DNA from: Streptomyces sp. RPA4-2
Lineage (GTDB): Bacteria > Actinomycetota > Actinomycetes > Streptomycetales > Streptomycetaceae
Assembly: GCF_012273515.2 (NCBI RefSeq)
Contig: NZ_CP050975.2
Coordinates: forward strand, 4,774,001 to 4,838,000
DNA: 64,000 nt
Direction: 5' to 3'
Each line of letters starts with the position of its first letter. Positions within the stretch are counted from its first letter, which is position 1. Positions 35,462 to 44,094 of this stretch are shown piece by piece. The position numbers and the translations under genes were made by a program. The notes under the pieces were generated by a model. It was not told where the DNA came from. It did no database searches and saw only the letters and a list, made by a program, of their open reading frames with translations.

Positions 35462-35968
35462 TCAGGGGCGACGGGCCGCGGTCTGCTCCTCCGCCGTGTC
35501 GAAGTCCTGACGGGCCTGCTCCACCAGCGGCAGGTGCACCGTCGACCAGTCCGTGAGCGAGGCGAACAGCGGCGCCAGGGTCCGTCCCAGGTCGCTGATC
35601 TGGTACTCCACCCGGGGCGGCACCTCGGGGAAGTACGTGCGGATCACCAGCCCGTCGCGCTCCAGCTGACGCAGCCGCTGGGTCAGCACCTTCGGCGTGA
35701 TGGTGCCGATGTTGCGCTGCAGTTCCACGAAGCGCTGGGTGCCGAAGGCGTTCAGCGTCCACAGGATCGGCGTGGTCCAGCGGCTGAACACGATGTCGAG
35801 GACCGGCTCGATCAGGCAGGGCTGCCGGGAGCCGGCCGCGGCCGCGTGGGCGGCTTCGGGGCCGGCCGGGACCGGGGTGGCGTCCGCGACGGCGCTGTCG
35901 CCCGCGGGCGTGGCGCCCCCGGGTGCCGCGCCGCCGTTCCTGACCGCGGTGCTCTTCATACCGATCAT
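35462..35968 (-). CDS. HxlR-family transcriptional regulator 1
   Basis: About 168 residues. Winged helix with CLIEPVLDIVFSRWTTPILWTLN, TQRFVELQRNIGTITPKVLTQRLRQLERDGLV and wing PRVEYQISDLG. An Ala/Pro-rich N-terminal tail of about 50 residues is unusual. ATG 35968 is chosen; ATG 35959 and GTG 35986 are alternatives. It is divergent from the MFS exporter, with a 40-base element between them that recurs at 45237, so it probably controls both the exporter and the NmrA-like reductase. Confidence 0.88.
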   Translation of the reverse strand: MIGMKSTAVRNGGAAPGGATPAGDSAVADATPVPAGPEAAHAAAAGSRQPCLIEPVLDIVFSRWTTPILWTLNAFGTQRFVELQRNIGTITPKVLTQRLRQLERDGLVIRTYFPEVPPRVEYQISDLGRTLAPLFASLTDWSTVHLPLVEQARQDFDTAEEQTAARRP

Positions 35969-35985
35969 CACCTTCCGGGAAGTCA

Positions 35986-36025
35986 CTTTCCTCTAGGTAC
36001 CTACTTTACTCAGGATGCTAGCTTC
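35986..36025. promoter_or_regulatory. 40-bp HxlR-type promoter/operator element, copy A
   Basis: Centre CTCTAGGTACCTACT (TAGGTACCTA palindrome), then GATGCTAGC. 35 of 40 bases match copy B at 45237-45276. Lies between the HxlR gene and the MFS gene. Confidence 0.8.
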
Positions 36026-36096
36026 CGAGAAGCCAGCGATAACCGCACATCCCCGCACGTCCCCGTCCCAGAATCCTCATGCTCCTAGGGAGTGAC

Positions 36097-37587
36097 ATGT
36101 CCATCCAAGAGTCCACCCACAGCCCCGCGGTGGCGGGCGACTCCGGGCCGGTCCGCCGCCCCGGACTCATCCTGGCCTTCCTCTGCCTGGCCGGCTTCAT
36201 GACCTTCCTCGACGTCTCGATCGTGAACGTCGCCCTGCCGACCATCGAGGACGAACTCAACATCTCCACGACCGCGCTGCAGTACGTGGTCACCACCTAC
36301 GGCATGCTCCTGGGCGGCTTCCTGCTGCTGACCGGCCGGCTCGCCGACACCCTCGGCCGCCGCCGGATGCTCCAGACCGGCCTGCTCCTGTTCGCCGGCG
36401 CCTCCCTGCTCGCCGGGGTCGCCCAGAACGCCGCGATGCTGATCGGCGCCCGCGGCGCACAGGGCCTGGGAGCCGCGTTCATCGCCACCGCCGCGCTCAG
36501 CCTGCTGACCAACAACTTCGAGGAGGGCCCGGCCCGCAACAAGGCCCTCGGCGCCTGGGGCGCGCTCAGCGGTCTCGCCGCCGTCGCCGGCGTCACCCTC
36601 GGCGGTCTGCTCACCGACGGTCCCGGCTGGCGCTGGATCTTCTTCATCAACGTGCCGATCGGCATCATCGGCGCCCTGGTCGCCCCGATGGTCGTCGGCG
36701 AGAGCCGCTCCGCCGAACGCAGCAGGTCCTTCGACGTCGCCGGTGCCGTCACCCTCACCGGTGGCCTGGTCGCGCTGATCTACACCCTCGGCCAGACCGT
36801 CTCCGACTCCGACGTCCCGACCGGCCGGGTCGTCGGCGGCTTCGTCCTCTCCGCGCTCCTGCTCGTCTCCTTCGTCCTGATCGAGCGCCGCGCCAAGGAG
36901 CCGCTGATGCCGCTCGGCGTCTTCCGCCGCCCCTCGCTGCGCGCCGCCAACGTCATCGCCGTCCTGCTGCTCGGCACCTGCGTGACCCTGTTCTTCTTCG
37001 CCAGCCTCTTCATGCAGCAGGTCCTGGACTACTCCGCCGTCAAGACCGGCTTCGCCTACGTGCCGCTCGCGGTGCTCACCGCGGTCGGCGCCGGCATCGC
37101 CTCCCAGGTCGTCACCAAGGTCGCCGCCAAGCCCGTCCTGCTGGTCGGTCTCGCGCTCGCGGCGACCGGCATGATGCTCCTGTGGCGCACCCCGTCCGAC
37201 GCCTCCTACCTGACGGACGTGCTGCCCGCCTTCGTCCTCATGGGCCTCGGGCTCGGCATGTCCTTCGTCCCGCTGCAGGTCTCGGCGTTCGCCGGGATCG
37301 AGGAGCGCGAGTCGGGTCTCGCCGCCGGTCTCATCAACACCGCCCAGGAAGTCGGCGGCGCGCTCGGCCTGGCCGTCGCGGCGACCTACGCCTTCCGCCG
37401 TGTCGACGAGCTGACGGCCAAGGCCCACGGCGTCCCGGCCCTGGTCCAGGACGCCCGTACGACCGTCTTCCACGACGCGTTCCTCGTCGGTGCCTGCTTC
37501 GCCGCGGCCGCCTTCCTGGTGACCCTGGTGCTGCTCCCGCTGACCAAGTCCTCCGAGCAGTCCTCGGCCGTGCCCGCGCACGCCTGA
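36097..37587 (+). CDS. MFS drug exporter (EmrB/QacA, 14-TM type)
   Basis: 496 residues with about fourteen hydrophobic segments. Motif A GRLADTLGRRRML and motif C-like GAWGALSGLAAVAGVTLGGLL identify a DHA2 proton-driven exporter. It likely exports the polyketide and gives resistance. ATG 36097 follows TAGGGAG. Regulated probably by the divergent HxlR protein through copy A of the 40-bp element. The PPOX gene follows after 19 bases. Confidence 0.94.
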   Translation: MSIQESTHSPAVAGDSGPVRRPGLILAFLCLAGFMTFLDVSIVNVALPTIEDELNISTTALQYVVTTYGMLLGGFLLLTGRLADTLGRRRMLQTGLLLFAGASLLAGVAQNAAMLIGARGAQGLGAAFIATAALSLLTNNFEEGPARNKALGAWGALSGLAAVAGVTLGGLLTDGPGWRWIFFINVPIGIIGALVAPMVVGESRSAERSRSFDVAGAVTLTGGLVALIYTLGQTVSDSDVPTGRVVGGFVLSALLLVSFVLIERRAKEPLMPLGVFRRPSLRAANVIAVLLLGTCVTLFFFASLFMQQVLDYSAVKTGFAYVPLAVLTAVGAGIASQVVTKVAAKPVLLVGLALAATGMMLLWRTPSDASYLTDVLPAFVLMGLGLGMSFVPLQVSAFAGIEERESGLAAGLINTAQEVGGALGLAVAATYAFRRVDELTAKAHGVPALVQDARTTVFHDAFLVGACFAAAAFLVTLVLLPLTKSSEQSSAVPAHA

Positions 37588-37606
37588 CGGAAGAACGGAC
37601 CCGGCC

Positions 37607-38002
37607 ATGTCCAAGCACCTGCCCCTCTCCGCCGCGGCGGAGGAGTTCCTCGCCGAGAACGCCCTGTGCACCCTGACCACCCTGCGCCCGGACGGCACAC
37701 CGCACGTGGCGCCCGTACGGTTCACCTGGGACGGTGAGACGGGCCTGGCCCGGGTGATGACCACCGTGCACCGCCGCAAGTCCCGCAACCTGCTGGCCGC
37801 GGCCGGCGGCCGGGCCGCCGTGTGCCAGCTGGTGGGGCCCCGCTGGATCACCCTCGAGGGCCCGGCGACCGTCTCCACCGAACCGCCCCGGGTGGTGGAG
37901 GGGATGCGCCGCTACGCCAAGCGGTACTGGTCCCAGCCGCCGCAGCCGCCGGGACTGGCGGTCATCGAGATCGCGGTGGACCGGGTGATGGGCCTGTACT
38001 GA
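37607..38002 (+). CDS. Pyridoxamine 5'-phosphate oxidase-like (PPOX, F420- or FMN-binding) protein
   Basis: 131 residues, split-barrel fold: ALCTLTTLRPDGTPHVAPVRFTWD, then RKSRNLLAAAGGRAAVCQLVGPRWITLEG, then RRYAKRYW. Members reduce or bind F420, FMN or biliverdin-like ligands. It is probably a small reductase acting on a quinone intermediate, but the substrate is unknown. Same operon as the exporter; a terminator follows at 38027. Confidence 0.85.
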   Translation: MSKHLPLSAAAEEFLAENALCTLTTLRPDGTPHVAPVRFTWDGETGLARVMTTVHRRKSRNLLAAAGGRAAVCQLVGPRWITLEGPATVSTEPPRVVEGMRRYAKRYWSQPPQPPGLAVIEIAVDRVMGLY

Positions 38003-38026
38003 ACCCGAGGGAGCCGAGCGGACGAG

Positions 38027-38055
38027 AGGGTGCCGGAGGACGTTTCCGGCACCCT
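38027..38055 (+). terminator. Terminator after the PPOX gene
   Basis: An 11-base perfect stem AGGGTGCCGGA / TCCGGCACCCT, loop of seven bases, followed by TT. Confidence 0.85.
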
Positions 38056-38111
38056 TTCGCGTGCTCCGACTGTGGTACGCGCCCGGTATCACCCGGTAGC
38101 TGCCGGGCCTC

Positions 38112-38143
38112 TGACGAACTTGTCAGAACTTGTCAGAGCTCTG
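38112..38143 (+). promoter_or_regulatory. Direct-repeat activator site upstream of hydroxylase 3
   Basis: GAACTTGTCA occurs twice head-to-tail (38116-38125 and 38126-38135), followed by GAGCTCTG. Ten-base periodicity suggests an OmpR- or SARP-type regulator. Confidence 0.5.
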
Positions 38144-38211
38144 TACCGGCGGCCATTCAGCTTCCCGGGAACCCTCGGAATACTGGAGAAAACGCCAGCG
38201 GGAGAGGGAAT

Positions 38212-39687
38212 ATGGACGCTTTCAATGCCGATGTGATCGTTGCCGGTGCGGGACCCTCAGGGCTCATGCTCGCAGGGGAACTCCGCCTCTCGGGTCTCTC
38301 GGTCATCGTGCTCGACCGGCTGGAACAGCCGATGCAGCAGTCCCGCGCCCTGGGGTTCTCGGCCCGTACGATCGAGGAATTCGGCCAGCGCGGACTTCTC
38401 GGGGAATTCGGCCCGCTGGAGACCATACCCGGCGGCCATTTCGGCGGACTTCCCATCGACTACCGCATTGTCGAGGGCGGTAATTTCGGGGTCCGCGGAG
38501 TTCCGCAGTCGCGCACCGAGGCCATCATCGACAAATGGGCCACGCAACTTGGCGCAGACATCCGCCGCGGCCACGAGGTCATCGGCCTGACGCAGGACGA
38601 GGACGGCGTCCGGATCGAGGTCGCGGGGCCCGAGGGAGTGGAGACCCTGCGCGCCGCGTACGTCGTCGGCTGCGACGGAGCCCGCAGCACCGTCCGTCAC
38701 CTGGCCGGGATCGACTTCCCCGGGGTCGGCGCCACCATCGAGATGAAGATGGCCGACGTCGCCGGCGTCCAGCTGCGGTTGCGCCCCACCGGTGAGGTCG
38801 GCGAGGCCGGCATGGTCGTCGTCCTGCCGCTCGGCCCGGGTGCCACCCGCGTGGTGGTCTTCGAGCGCGGCGCGGGCGTCCGTCCCACCCAGGAGCCGCC
38901 CACCTTCGAGGAGGTGGCCGCCGCCTTCCAGCGGGTCACCGGCGAGGACATCAGCGGTGCCCGGCCGCTGTGGACCAGCTACTTCACCGACGCCAGCCGG
39001 CACGCCGCCGAGTACCGCAAGGGCCGGGTCTTCCTGGCCGGCGACGCCGCCCACATCCACCTGCCGATCGGCGCCCAGGGCATCAGCGCGGGCGTCGGCG
39101 ACGTGGTGAACCTGGGCTGGAAGCTCGCCGCGGCCGTCAAGGGCCACGCCCCCGCGGGCCTGCTCGACACGTACCACTCCGAGCGCCACCCGGTCGGCGC
39201 CCGCATCGTCCACAACACCCTCGTCCAGCGCACCCTCTACCTCGGCGGCCCCGAGGCCCAGCCGCTGCGCGACCTGTTCGCCGAGCTGGTCCGGATCGAG
39301 GACGTACGACGTCACCTCGTCGGTCTGGTCACCGGCCTCGACATCACCTACGGAGCCGTCGAGGGCGGCCACCCGCTGCTGGGCCGCCGGCTGCCCGACC
39401 AGGACCTGCTGGTCGGCGACGACAAGACCACCACCTACGAGCAGTTGCACGCGGGCCGTCCGGTCCTGCTCGACCTGCACGACAGCGCCGCGCTGCGCGA
39501 GGCCGCGGCCGGCTGGGCCGACCGCGTCGACGTCGTCACCGCGACGCGGCCCGACGCCGGGGCCCCGGCCGCCGACCTCCTCGTACGCCCCGACGGCTAT
39601 GTCGCCTGGGCCAGCGCCGACGGCTCCGCCGAGGGACTGACCGACGCGCTCGCCCGGTGGTTCGGCGAGCCCCGCGACGCCGCCTGA
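38212..39687 (+). CDS. FAD-dependent aromatic hydroxylase 3 (PgaE-like)
   Basis: 491 residues from ATG 38212 with GGGAGAGGG upstream. FAD motifs: VAGAGPSGLMLAGELRLSG, YVVGCDGARSTVRH and GRVFLAGDAAHIHLPIGAQG. The C-terminal thioredoxin-like domain ends RPDGYVAWASADG. More similar to hydroxylase 2 than to hydroxylase 1. Its location beside the halogenase, away from the PKS core, suggests a later hydroxylation. It probably has its own activator-dependent promoter. Confidence 0.92.
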   Translation: MDAFNADVIVAGAGPSGLMLAGELRLSGLSVIVLDRLEQPMQQSRALGFSARTIEEFGQRGLLGEFGPLETIPGGHFGGLPIDYRIVEGGNFGVRGVPQSRTEAIIDKWATQLGADIRRGHEVIGLTQDEDGVRIEVAGPEGVETLRAAYVVGCDGARSTVRHLAGIDFPGVGATIEMKMADVAGVQLRLRPTGEVGEAGMVVVLPLGPGATRVVVFERGAGVRPTQEPPTFEEVAAAFQRVTGEDISGARPLWTSYFTDASRHAAEYRKGRVFLAGDAAHIHLPIGAQGISAGVGDVVNLGWKLAAAVKGHAPAGLLDTYHSERHPVGARIVHNTLVQRTLYLGGPEAQPLRDLFAELVRIEDVRRHLVGLVTGLDITYGAVEGGHPLLGRRLPDQDLLVGDDKTTTYEQLHAGRPVLLDLHDSAALREAAAGWADRVDVVTATRPDAGAPAADLLVRPDGYVAWASADGSAEGLTDALARWFGEPRDAA

Positions 39688-39694
39688 ACCACTC

Positions 39695-39726
39695 GATCCC
39701 CCGATCCCCCGATCCTCCGATCCCCC
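39695..39726. repeat. 8-bp tandem repeat between hydroxylase 3 and halogenase genes
   Basis: Four head-to-tail units of GATCCCCC (one with a T) directly after the hydroxylase stop. Confidence 0.85.
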
Positions 39727-39806
39727 GACCGGTCGACCCGGACCCCCCGTAGGACGCGCGCCACCCATCCGAATCCGTCCGTGAAACGAGAAAGAGGAGT
39801 GCGGTC

Positions 39807-41507
39807 TTGCCCACCAAGGCTGAGGAAGCGAAGAAGGCCGACAAGGCCGCCGAGTGGACCGAATGCGACGTAGCCATCCTGGGGTCGGGCCTCGCGGGCT
39901 CGATCATGGGAGCGATCCTGGCCCGCCAGGGCGCCGACGTGGTGCTCATCGACGCGGGGCAGCATCCCCGGTTCGCCGTCGGCGAGTCCCAGAACCCGCA
40001 GCTCGTCGAGTGGCTGCACATCCTGGCCGTGCGCTACGACGTGCCCGAGATCAAGCACATGCTGGACGTGAAGGCGGTCACCGAGCACATCGGTCCGACG
40101 CACGGCCGCAAGCAGAGCTTCGGCTTCGTCACGCAGCGGCCGAACCGCGAGCCGGACCCGCGCGAGGCGACGATGTTCGTCATCCCGAAGATGCTCACCG
40201 AGGCCGTGCACCTCTTCCGCCAGGACACCGACTCGCACTATCTGAACGTCGCCGCCAAATACGGCTGCACCCTGCGCCAGAACTGGTTCGCCACCGACCT
40301 GGACGTCGACGACGACGGCGTCACGATCACCGGCCGGAACGGTGAGGTCTTCCGCGCCAAGTACCTGATCGACGCGAGTGGCTTCCGCTCCCCGCTGGCC
40401 GAGAAGTTCGACCTGCGCGAGAACCCGCCCCGGCACAAGCACCACGCCCGCTCGCTCTTCACCCACTACGTGGGCATCAAGCCGTACGACGACGTGTGCA
40501 ACTACCCGGACGCGCTCCGCCCGCCCGCCGAGTCGCCCTTCCACGGCGGCACCCTGCACCACCTCATCGAGCGCGGCTGGTTCTGGATCATCCCGTTCGA
40601 CAACTACAAGGACTCCAAGAACCCGGCCTGCAGTGTCGGGCTGACCTTCGACGAGCGGCTGTACCCCAAGCCGAAGGACATGACGCCGGACCAGGAGTTC
40701 AACCACTACCTGGACATGTACCCGGCGGTGAAGCGGCAGTTCGACGGTGCCAAGCGGATCCGCGAGTGGGTCTCCACCGACCGGATCCAGTACTCCTCCA
40801 AGCGCACCATCGGCGCCCGCTGGTGCCTGATGTCGCACGCGGCCGGCTTCATAGACCCGCTGTACTCACGCGGCCTGTCCAACACCTTCGAGGTCGTCGA
40901 CGCGCTCGCCTACCGGATCCTGGACGCCCTGCGCGAGAACGACTTCACCGAGGAGCGCTTCGAGTACGTCGAGCGACTGGAGCAGGGACTCCTGGAGTAC
41001 AACGACAAGATCGTCAACAGCTCGTACATCGCCTTCAGCCACTTCCGACTGTGGAACGCGGTGTTCCGGGTCTGGGCCTGCTTCACCACCCCGGCCACCA
41101 TGCGGCAGATCATGGCGCGCCAGAACTTCCAGCTCGACGGTGACGACCGGCACTTCAAGGAGATGGAGAAGGCGCCGTACACCGGCCTGTGGTGGCCGGA
41201 CAGCCACGCCTTCAAGGTCCTCTTCGACATCACCGCCGAGACCTGCGAGCGGTACGAGGCCGGCGAGATCGACGGTGACAAGGCCGCGGACATCGTCTTC
41301 GAGGCGATCCGCGACTGCGAGTCGGTCAACACCCCGTTCGGCTGGAAGGGCCCCGAGGACCTCCGGTTCTTCCGGGCCACCACGCCCACGATGATGAAGT
41401 TCATGTGGTGGGCGAGCACCTCCGGCCCCAAGGAGATGCGCGATCTCGGCCGTTCGATGCTCGCCGGAGTCGTCAAGCAGGGCATGAAGGGCCGCAAGGT
41501 CTCCTGA
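39807..41507 (+). CDS. Flavin-dependent halogenase (phenolic/polyketide type)
   Basis: 566 residues from TTG 39807, supported by GAGGAG eight bases upstream. GSGLAG dinucleotide motif (residues 26-31), candidate catalytic Lys102 in GRKQSFGF, and the halogenase signature WFWIIP (258-263, WxWxIP). The N-terminal VLIDAGQHPRFAVGESQ and the YSSKRTIGARW...AAGFIDPLYSRGL segment recall the CtcP group that chlorinates aromatic polyketides. It needs reduced FAD, probably from the reductase at 34882. Chlorination versus bromination and the position on the substrate cannot be read from sequence. Confidence 0.88.
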   Translation: MPTKAEEAKKADKAAEWTECDVAILGSGLAGSIMGAILARQGADVVLIDAGQHPRFAVGESQNPQLVEWLHILAVRYDVPEIKHMLDVKAVTEHIGPTHGRKQSFGFVTQRPNREPDPREATMFVIPKMLTEAVHLFRQDTDSHYLNVAAKYGCTLRQNWFATDLDVDDDGVTITGRNGEVFRAKYLIDASGFRSPLAEKFDLRENPPRHKHHARSLFTHYVGIKPYDDVCNYPDALRPPAESPFHGGTLHHLIERGWFWIIPFDNYKDSKNPACSVGLTFDERLYPKPKDMTPDQEFNHYLDMYPAVKRQFDGAKRIREWVSTDRIQYSSKRTIGARWCLMSHAAGFIDPLYSRGLSNTFEVVDALAYRILDALRENDFTEERFEYVERLEQGLLEYNDKIVNSSYIAFSHFRLWNAVFRVWACFTTPATMRQIMARQNFQLDGDDRHFKEMEKAPYTGLWWPDSHAFKVLFDITAETCERYEAGEIDGDKAADIVFEAIRDCESVNTPFGWKGPEDLRFFRATTPTMMKFMWWASTSGPKEMRDLGRSMLAGVVKQGMKGRKVS

Positions 41508-41667
41508 CCCCGGCCACGACCGACCCCCGCCCCGCCGGGTTCCCTCCCCTCGGACGCGGCGCCGGGCCCGCCCTCCCCCGTGGGCCCGGCGCCGTCCCTT
41601 CCCCGAGAACCCCTCCCGTCCTTCCCCCCACTGGCAACCACCGTCTCCTAGAACCCTTGGGACATCC

Positions 41668-43182
41668 GTGATCACTCGTAGAGCACTGATCGGTGCGGGA
41701 TCCGCCGCCGTCGGCCTGGCCGTCCTGCCCACCAGCCCCGTCCTCGCGGGCTCCGGCACAACCCCCTGGAGCACCCTCGCGGGCAAGCTCCAGGGCCGTC
41801 TGGTGCTGCCCACCGACTCCGCGTACGCCGTGGCCAAGCAACTGGAGCTCGGCCAGTTCGACGCCGTCAACCCGCGGGCCGTGGCGTACTGCGTCAGCTC
41901 GGCCGACGTCTCCGTCGCCCTGCGCTTCGCCCAGACCTACGGCCTGCCGTCCGCCGTCCGCAGCGGCGGCCACAGCTTCGCGGGCTACTCGACCACGCCC
42001 GGCCTGATCATCGACGTCTCGCGGCTGAACGCGATCACCGTGGGCAACGGCACGGTCGACATCGGTCCCGGCGCCAAGAACGTCGAGATACTCAACGCCC
42101 TCGCCCCGCACGGCCTGGTGGTCAGCGAGGGCGGCTGCCCCACCGTGTCGGCCGGCGGTTTCCTCCAGGGCGGCGGCTTCGGCTTCCTGACCCGCCCGTT
42201 GGGCATGGCCTGCGACGCGGTCACCTCGGCCGAGGTGGTCCTCGCCGACGGCCGGGTGGTCACCGCGTCACCGACCAGCCACTCCGACCTGTTCTGGGCG
42301 ATCCGCGGCGGCGGTGGCGGCAACTTCGGTGTCGTCACCCGCTTCACGGTCACCCCGCACGAGGGCGACCAGATGGCGATCAGCAACCTGATCTTCCCGT
42401 ACGACCGTGCCGCCGACGTGCTGCACGGGGTCGGCCAGTGGCTGGTCGACGCGCCCCGCACCATCGGCGGCGGCGCCTACCTCGTCCAGCCGGACGCCGC
42501 GCCCGGCACCGTACCGGCGCTCAACGTCTTCCTCGCCTCCCGCGGCACCCCGGCCGAACTGGCCTCGGAGTCCGCGCGGCTGCTGGCGCTCACCGGCGCG
42601 GTGACGGCCCGCCAGGACGCGGTCATGACGTACCAGCAGGTCATGATGATGATCTTCGGCTGCGGCACGCTGACCGAGGACCAGTGCCAGCGCGCCGGGA
42701 AGTCCCCGAACGGCGTGCTGACCCGGCCCGCCTTCGGTCTGGAGCGGACCCGGCTGGGCAGCGCGCCGTACGCGCAGAGCGGCTGGGCGGACGTGCTGAC
42801 GGCCTTCGACGCCGACCGCAGGGCCGGCCAGGCCCGCTACCTCGACCTCCACTTCTTCGGCGGGGCGGCCAACGACCCGGCCCGCACCGACACGGCGTAC
42901 GTGCACCGCGACTCGCTCTTCTCCGTCAACTACCGGGTCCTCGTCAACGACCCGGCGCAGGTGACCGCGGAGGCCAGGAGTGTCGCCACGGGCTGGGTCG
43001 ACCACGGGTTCGCCACCATCGATCCGCTGTCGAACGGTGAGACCTACCAGAACTGGATGGACGCCGAGCTGACGGACTGGCGGCAGTCGTACTACGCCGA
43101 GAACTACGCCCGGCTGTCGGTCGTGAAGGCCAAGTACGACCCGCACCGGTACTTCAGGTTCGCCCAGGGCGTCGGGGCCTGA
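41668..43182 (+). CDS. Secreted FAD-linked oxidase, berberine-bridge type with bicovalent flavin (GilR/AknOx-like)
   Basis: 504 residues from GTG 41668. A twin-arginine signal (TRRALIGAGSAAVGLAVLP) directs export. The PCMH FAD domain has RSGGHS with His102 and GGCPTVSAGGFLQGGG with Cys157, the two residues that bind flavin covalently in GilR and AknOx. The C-terminal BBE motif is NYARLSVVKAKYDP. Such enzymes oxidise an alcohol or lactol as the last step of aromatic polyketide pathways, outside the cytoplasm. Confidence 0.92.
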   Translation: MITRRALIGAGSAAVGLAVLPTSPVLAGSGTTPWSTLAGKLQGRLVLPTDSAYAVAKQLELGQFDAVNPRAVAYCVSSADVSVALRFAQTYGLPSAVRSGGHSFAGYSTTPGLIIDVSRLNAITVGNGTVDIGPGAKNVEILNALAPHGLVVSEGGCPTVSAGGFLQGGGFGFLTRPLGMACDAVTSAEVVLADGRVVTASPTSHSDLFWAIRGGGGGNFGVVTRFTVTPHEGDQMAISNLIFPYDRAADVLHGVGQWLVDAPRTIGGGAYLVQPDAAPGTVPALNVFLASRGTPAELASESARLLALTGAVTARQDAVMTYQQVMMMIFGCGTLTEDQCQRAGKSPNGVLTRPAFGLERTRLGSAPYAQSGWADVLTAFDADRRAGQARYLDLHFFGGAANDPARTDTAYVHRDSLFSVNYRVLVNDPAQVTAEARSVATGWVDHGFATIDPLSNGETYQNWMDAELTDWRQSYYAENYARLSVVKAKYDPHRYFRFAQGVGA

Positions 43183-43208
43183 GAGGTGTGCGGCGCTCCG
43201 CCGCCACC

Positions 43209-43239
43209 GTGACCTCGGTGACCTCGGTGACCTCGGTGA
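43209..43239. repeat. 9-bp tandem repeat
   Basis: GTGACCTCG in 3.4 copies just downstream of the oxidase gene. Confidence 0.85.
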
Positions 43240-43264
43240 TCCATGTGAACTGCGGACGGTGAGG

Positions 43265-43290
43265 GGCCGCCGGACCGGTGTCCGGCGGCC
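43265..43290. terminator. Bidirectional terminator between oxidase and MDMPI genes
   Basis: An 11-base perfect stem GGCCGCCGGAC / GTCCGGCGGCC with loop CGGT, between convergent genes. Confidence 0.85.
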
Positions 43291-43321
43291 TGCTCGCTCG
43301 ATGGTCCGCTCCGGAGCCCCG

Positions 43322-43957
43322 TCAGGGACGGCGGCCGTACCAGCCCACCAACTTGTCGATGTCGGGAGCGTTCTCGTGCACCTCCACCACCGGTCCGAAC
43401 GGCACCTGGCCGCCGCGGGGTTCCGCGGGCACCGCCCGGTGCATGGCGGCCAGCGGCGCGGCGAGCATCTCCGGGTCCCACTCGGGGGTCTGGCCGGTGG
43501 CCTTGGCCAGGTCCCAGGCGTGCAGCACGAACTCGTTGGTGTAGATCACCGAGGCGACCACGCCGGGAACCGGGCCCCAGGGCAGACCGATCTGGCGGCC
43601 CAGCACGGCGGGGTCCCGCCAGACGGCGTCGAACTCCTGGGTCGCCGCGGCCCAGGCCTTGGCCCAGTCGCCGTCGGCGACGTCCTCGGCGAAGTGCGGA
43701 ACGCTCATGAAGGAGCCGCCGGCGCCCAGGACGGCGACCCGGCGCAGCACCGACACCACGTGGTTGGCCATGTCGCGGACCGTGTAATCGGGACACGGGG
43801 TGACGGTGTCGTACTGCTCGGGGCGGAGCGCGGCGAGCGTGCGGCCGGTCAGGTCGACGGCCTTGAACAGGCCGCCACGGGGGTCGGCGGGCGGGGCGGC
43901 GGCGGGTGCGGCGGGCGTCGTGGTCTCGGCCAGGTCGTCAGTCGTGTCGTGAGTCAT
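43322..43957 (-). CDS. Maleylpyruvate-isomerase-like metal-binding domain protein (TIGR03086 family)
   Basis: 211 residues. The DinB-like four-helix MDMPI domain has the conserved PCPDYTVRDMANHVV (first His ligand), the Glu/His region NEFVLHAWDLAKATG, and a Pro/Ala-rich N-tail. Many family members use mycothiol or bind a metal, but substrates are mostly unknown. It is divergent from the WYL regulator with a 137-base spacer, so it may be the regulator's target. Confidence 0.83.
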   Translation of the reverse strand: MTHDTTDDLAETTTPAAPAAAPPADPRGGLFKAVDLTGRTLAALRPEQYDTVTPCPDYTVRDMANHVVSVLRRVAVLGAGGSFMSVPHFAEDVADGDWAKAWAAATQEFDAVWRDPAVLGRQIGLPWGPVPGVVASVIYTNEFVLHAWDLAKATGQTPEWDPEMLAAPLAAMHRAVPAEPRGGQVPFGPVVEVHENAPDIDKLVGWYGRRP

Positions 43958-44094
43958 GTGTTCATCGTCGAGGTCAAACAGGTCATCTTGTGGCCTATTA
44001 CCGAAGCCGTATCCGATGGTGCCGAAAATGTGTGGAGTGGCTCAAAACAGCTCAAATATCCCGCCGAGTGCGCCGTACGGGGAGGGGACGCGTC

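Noticed and set aside
39807..41507. Halogenase considered as a plain FAD hydroxylase or geranylgeranyl reductase
   Set aside because: The WxWxIP motif and the lysine-containing GRKQSFGF segment favour a flavin-dependent halogenase.
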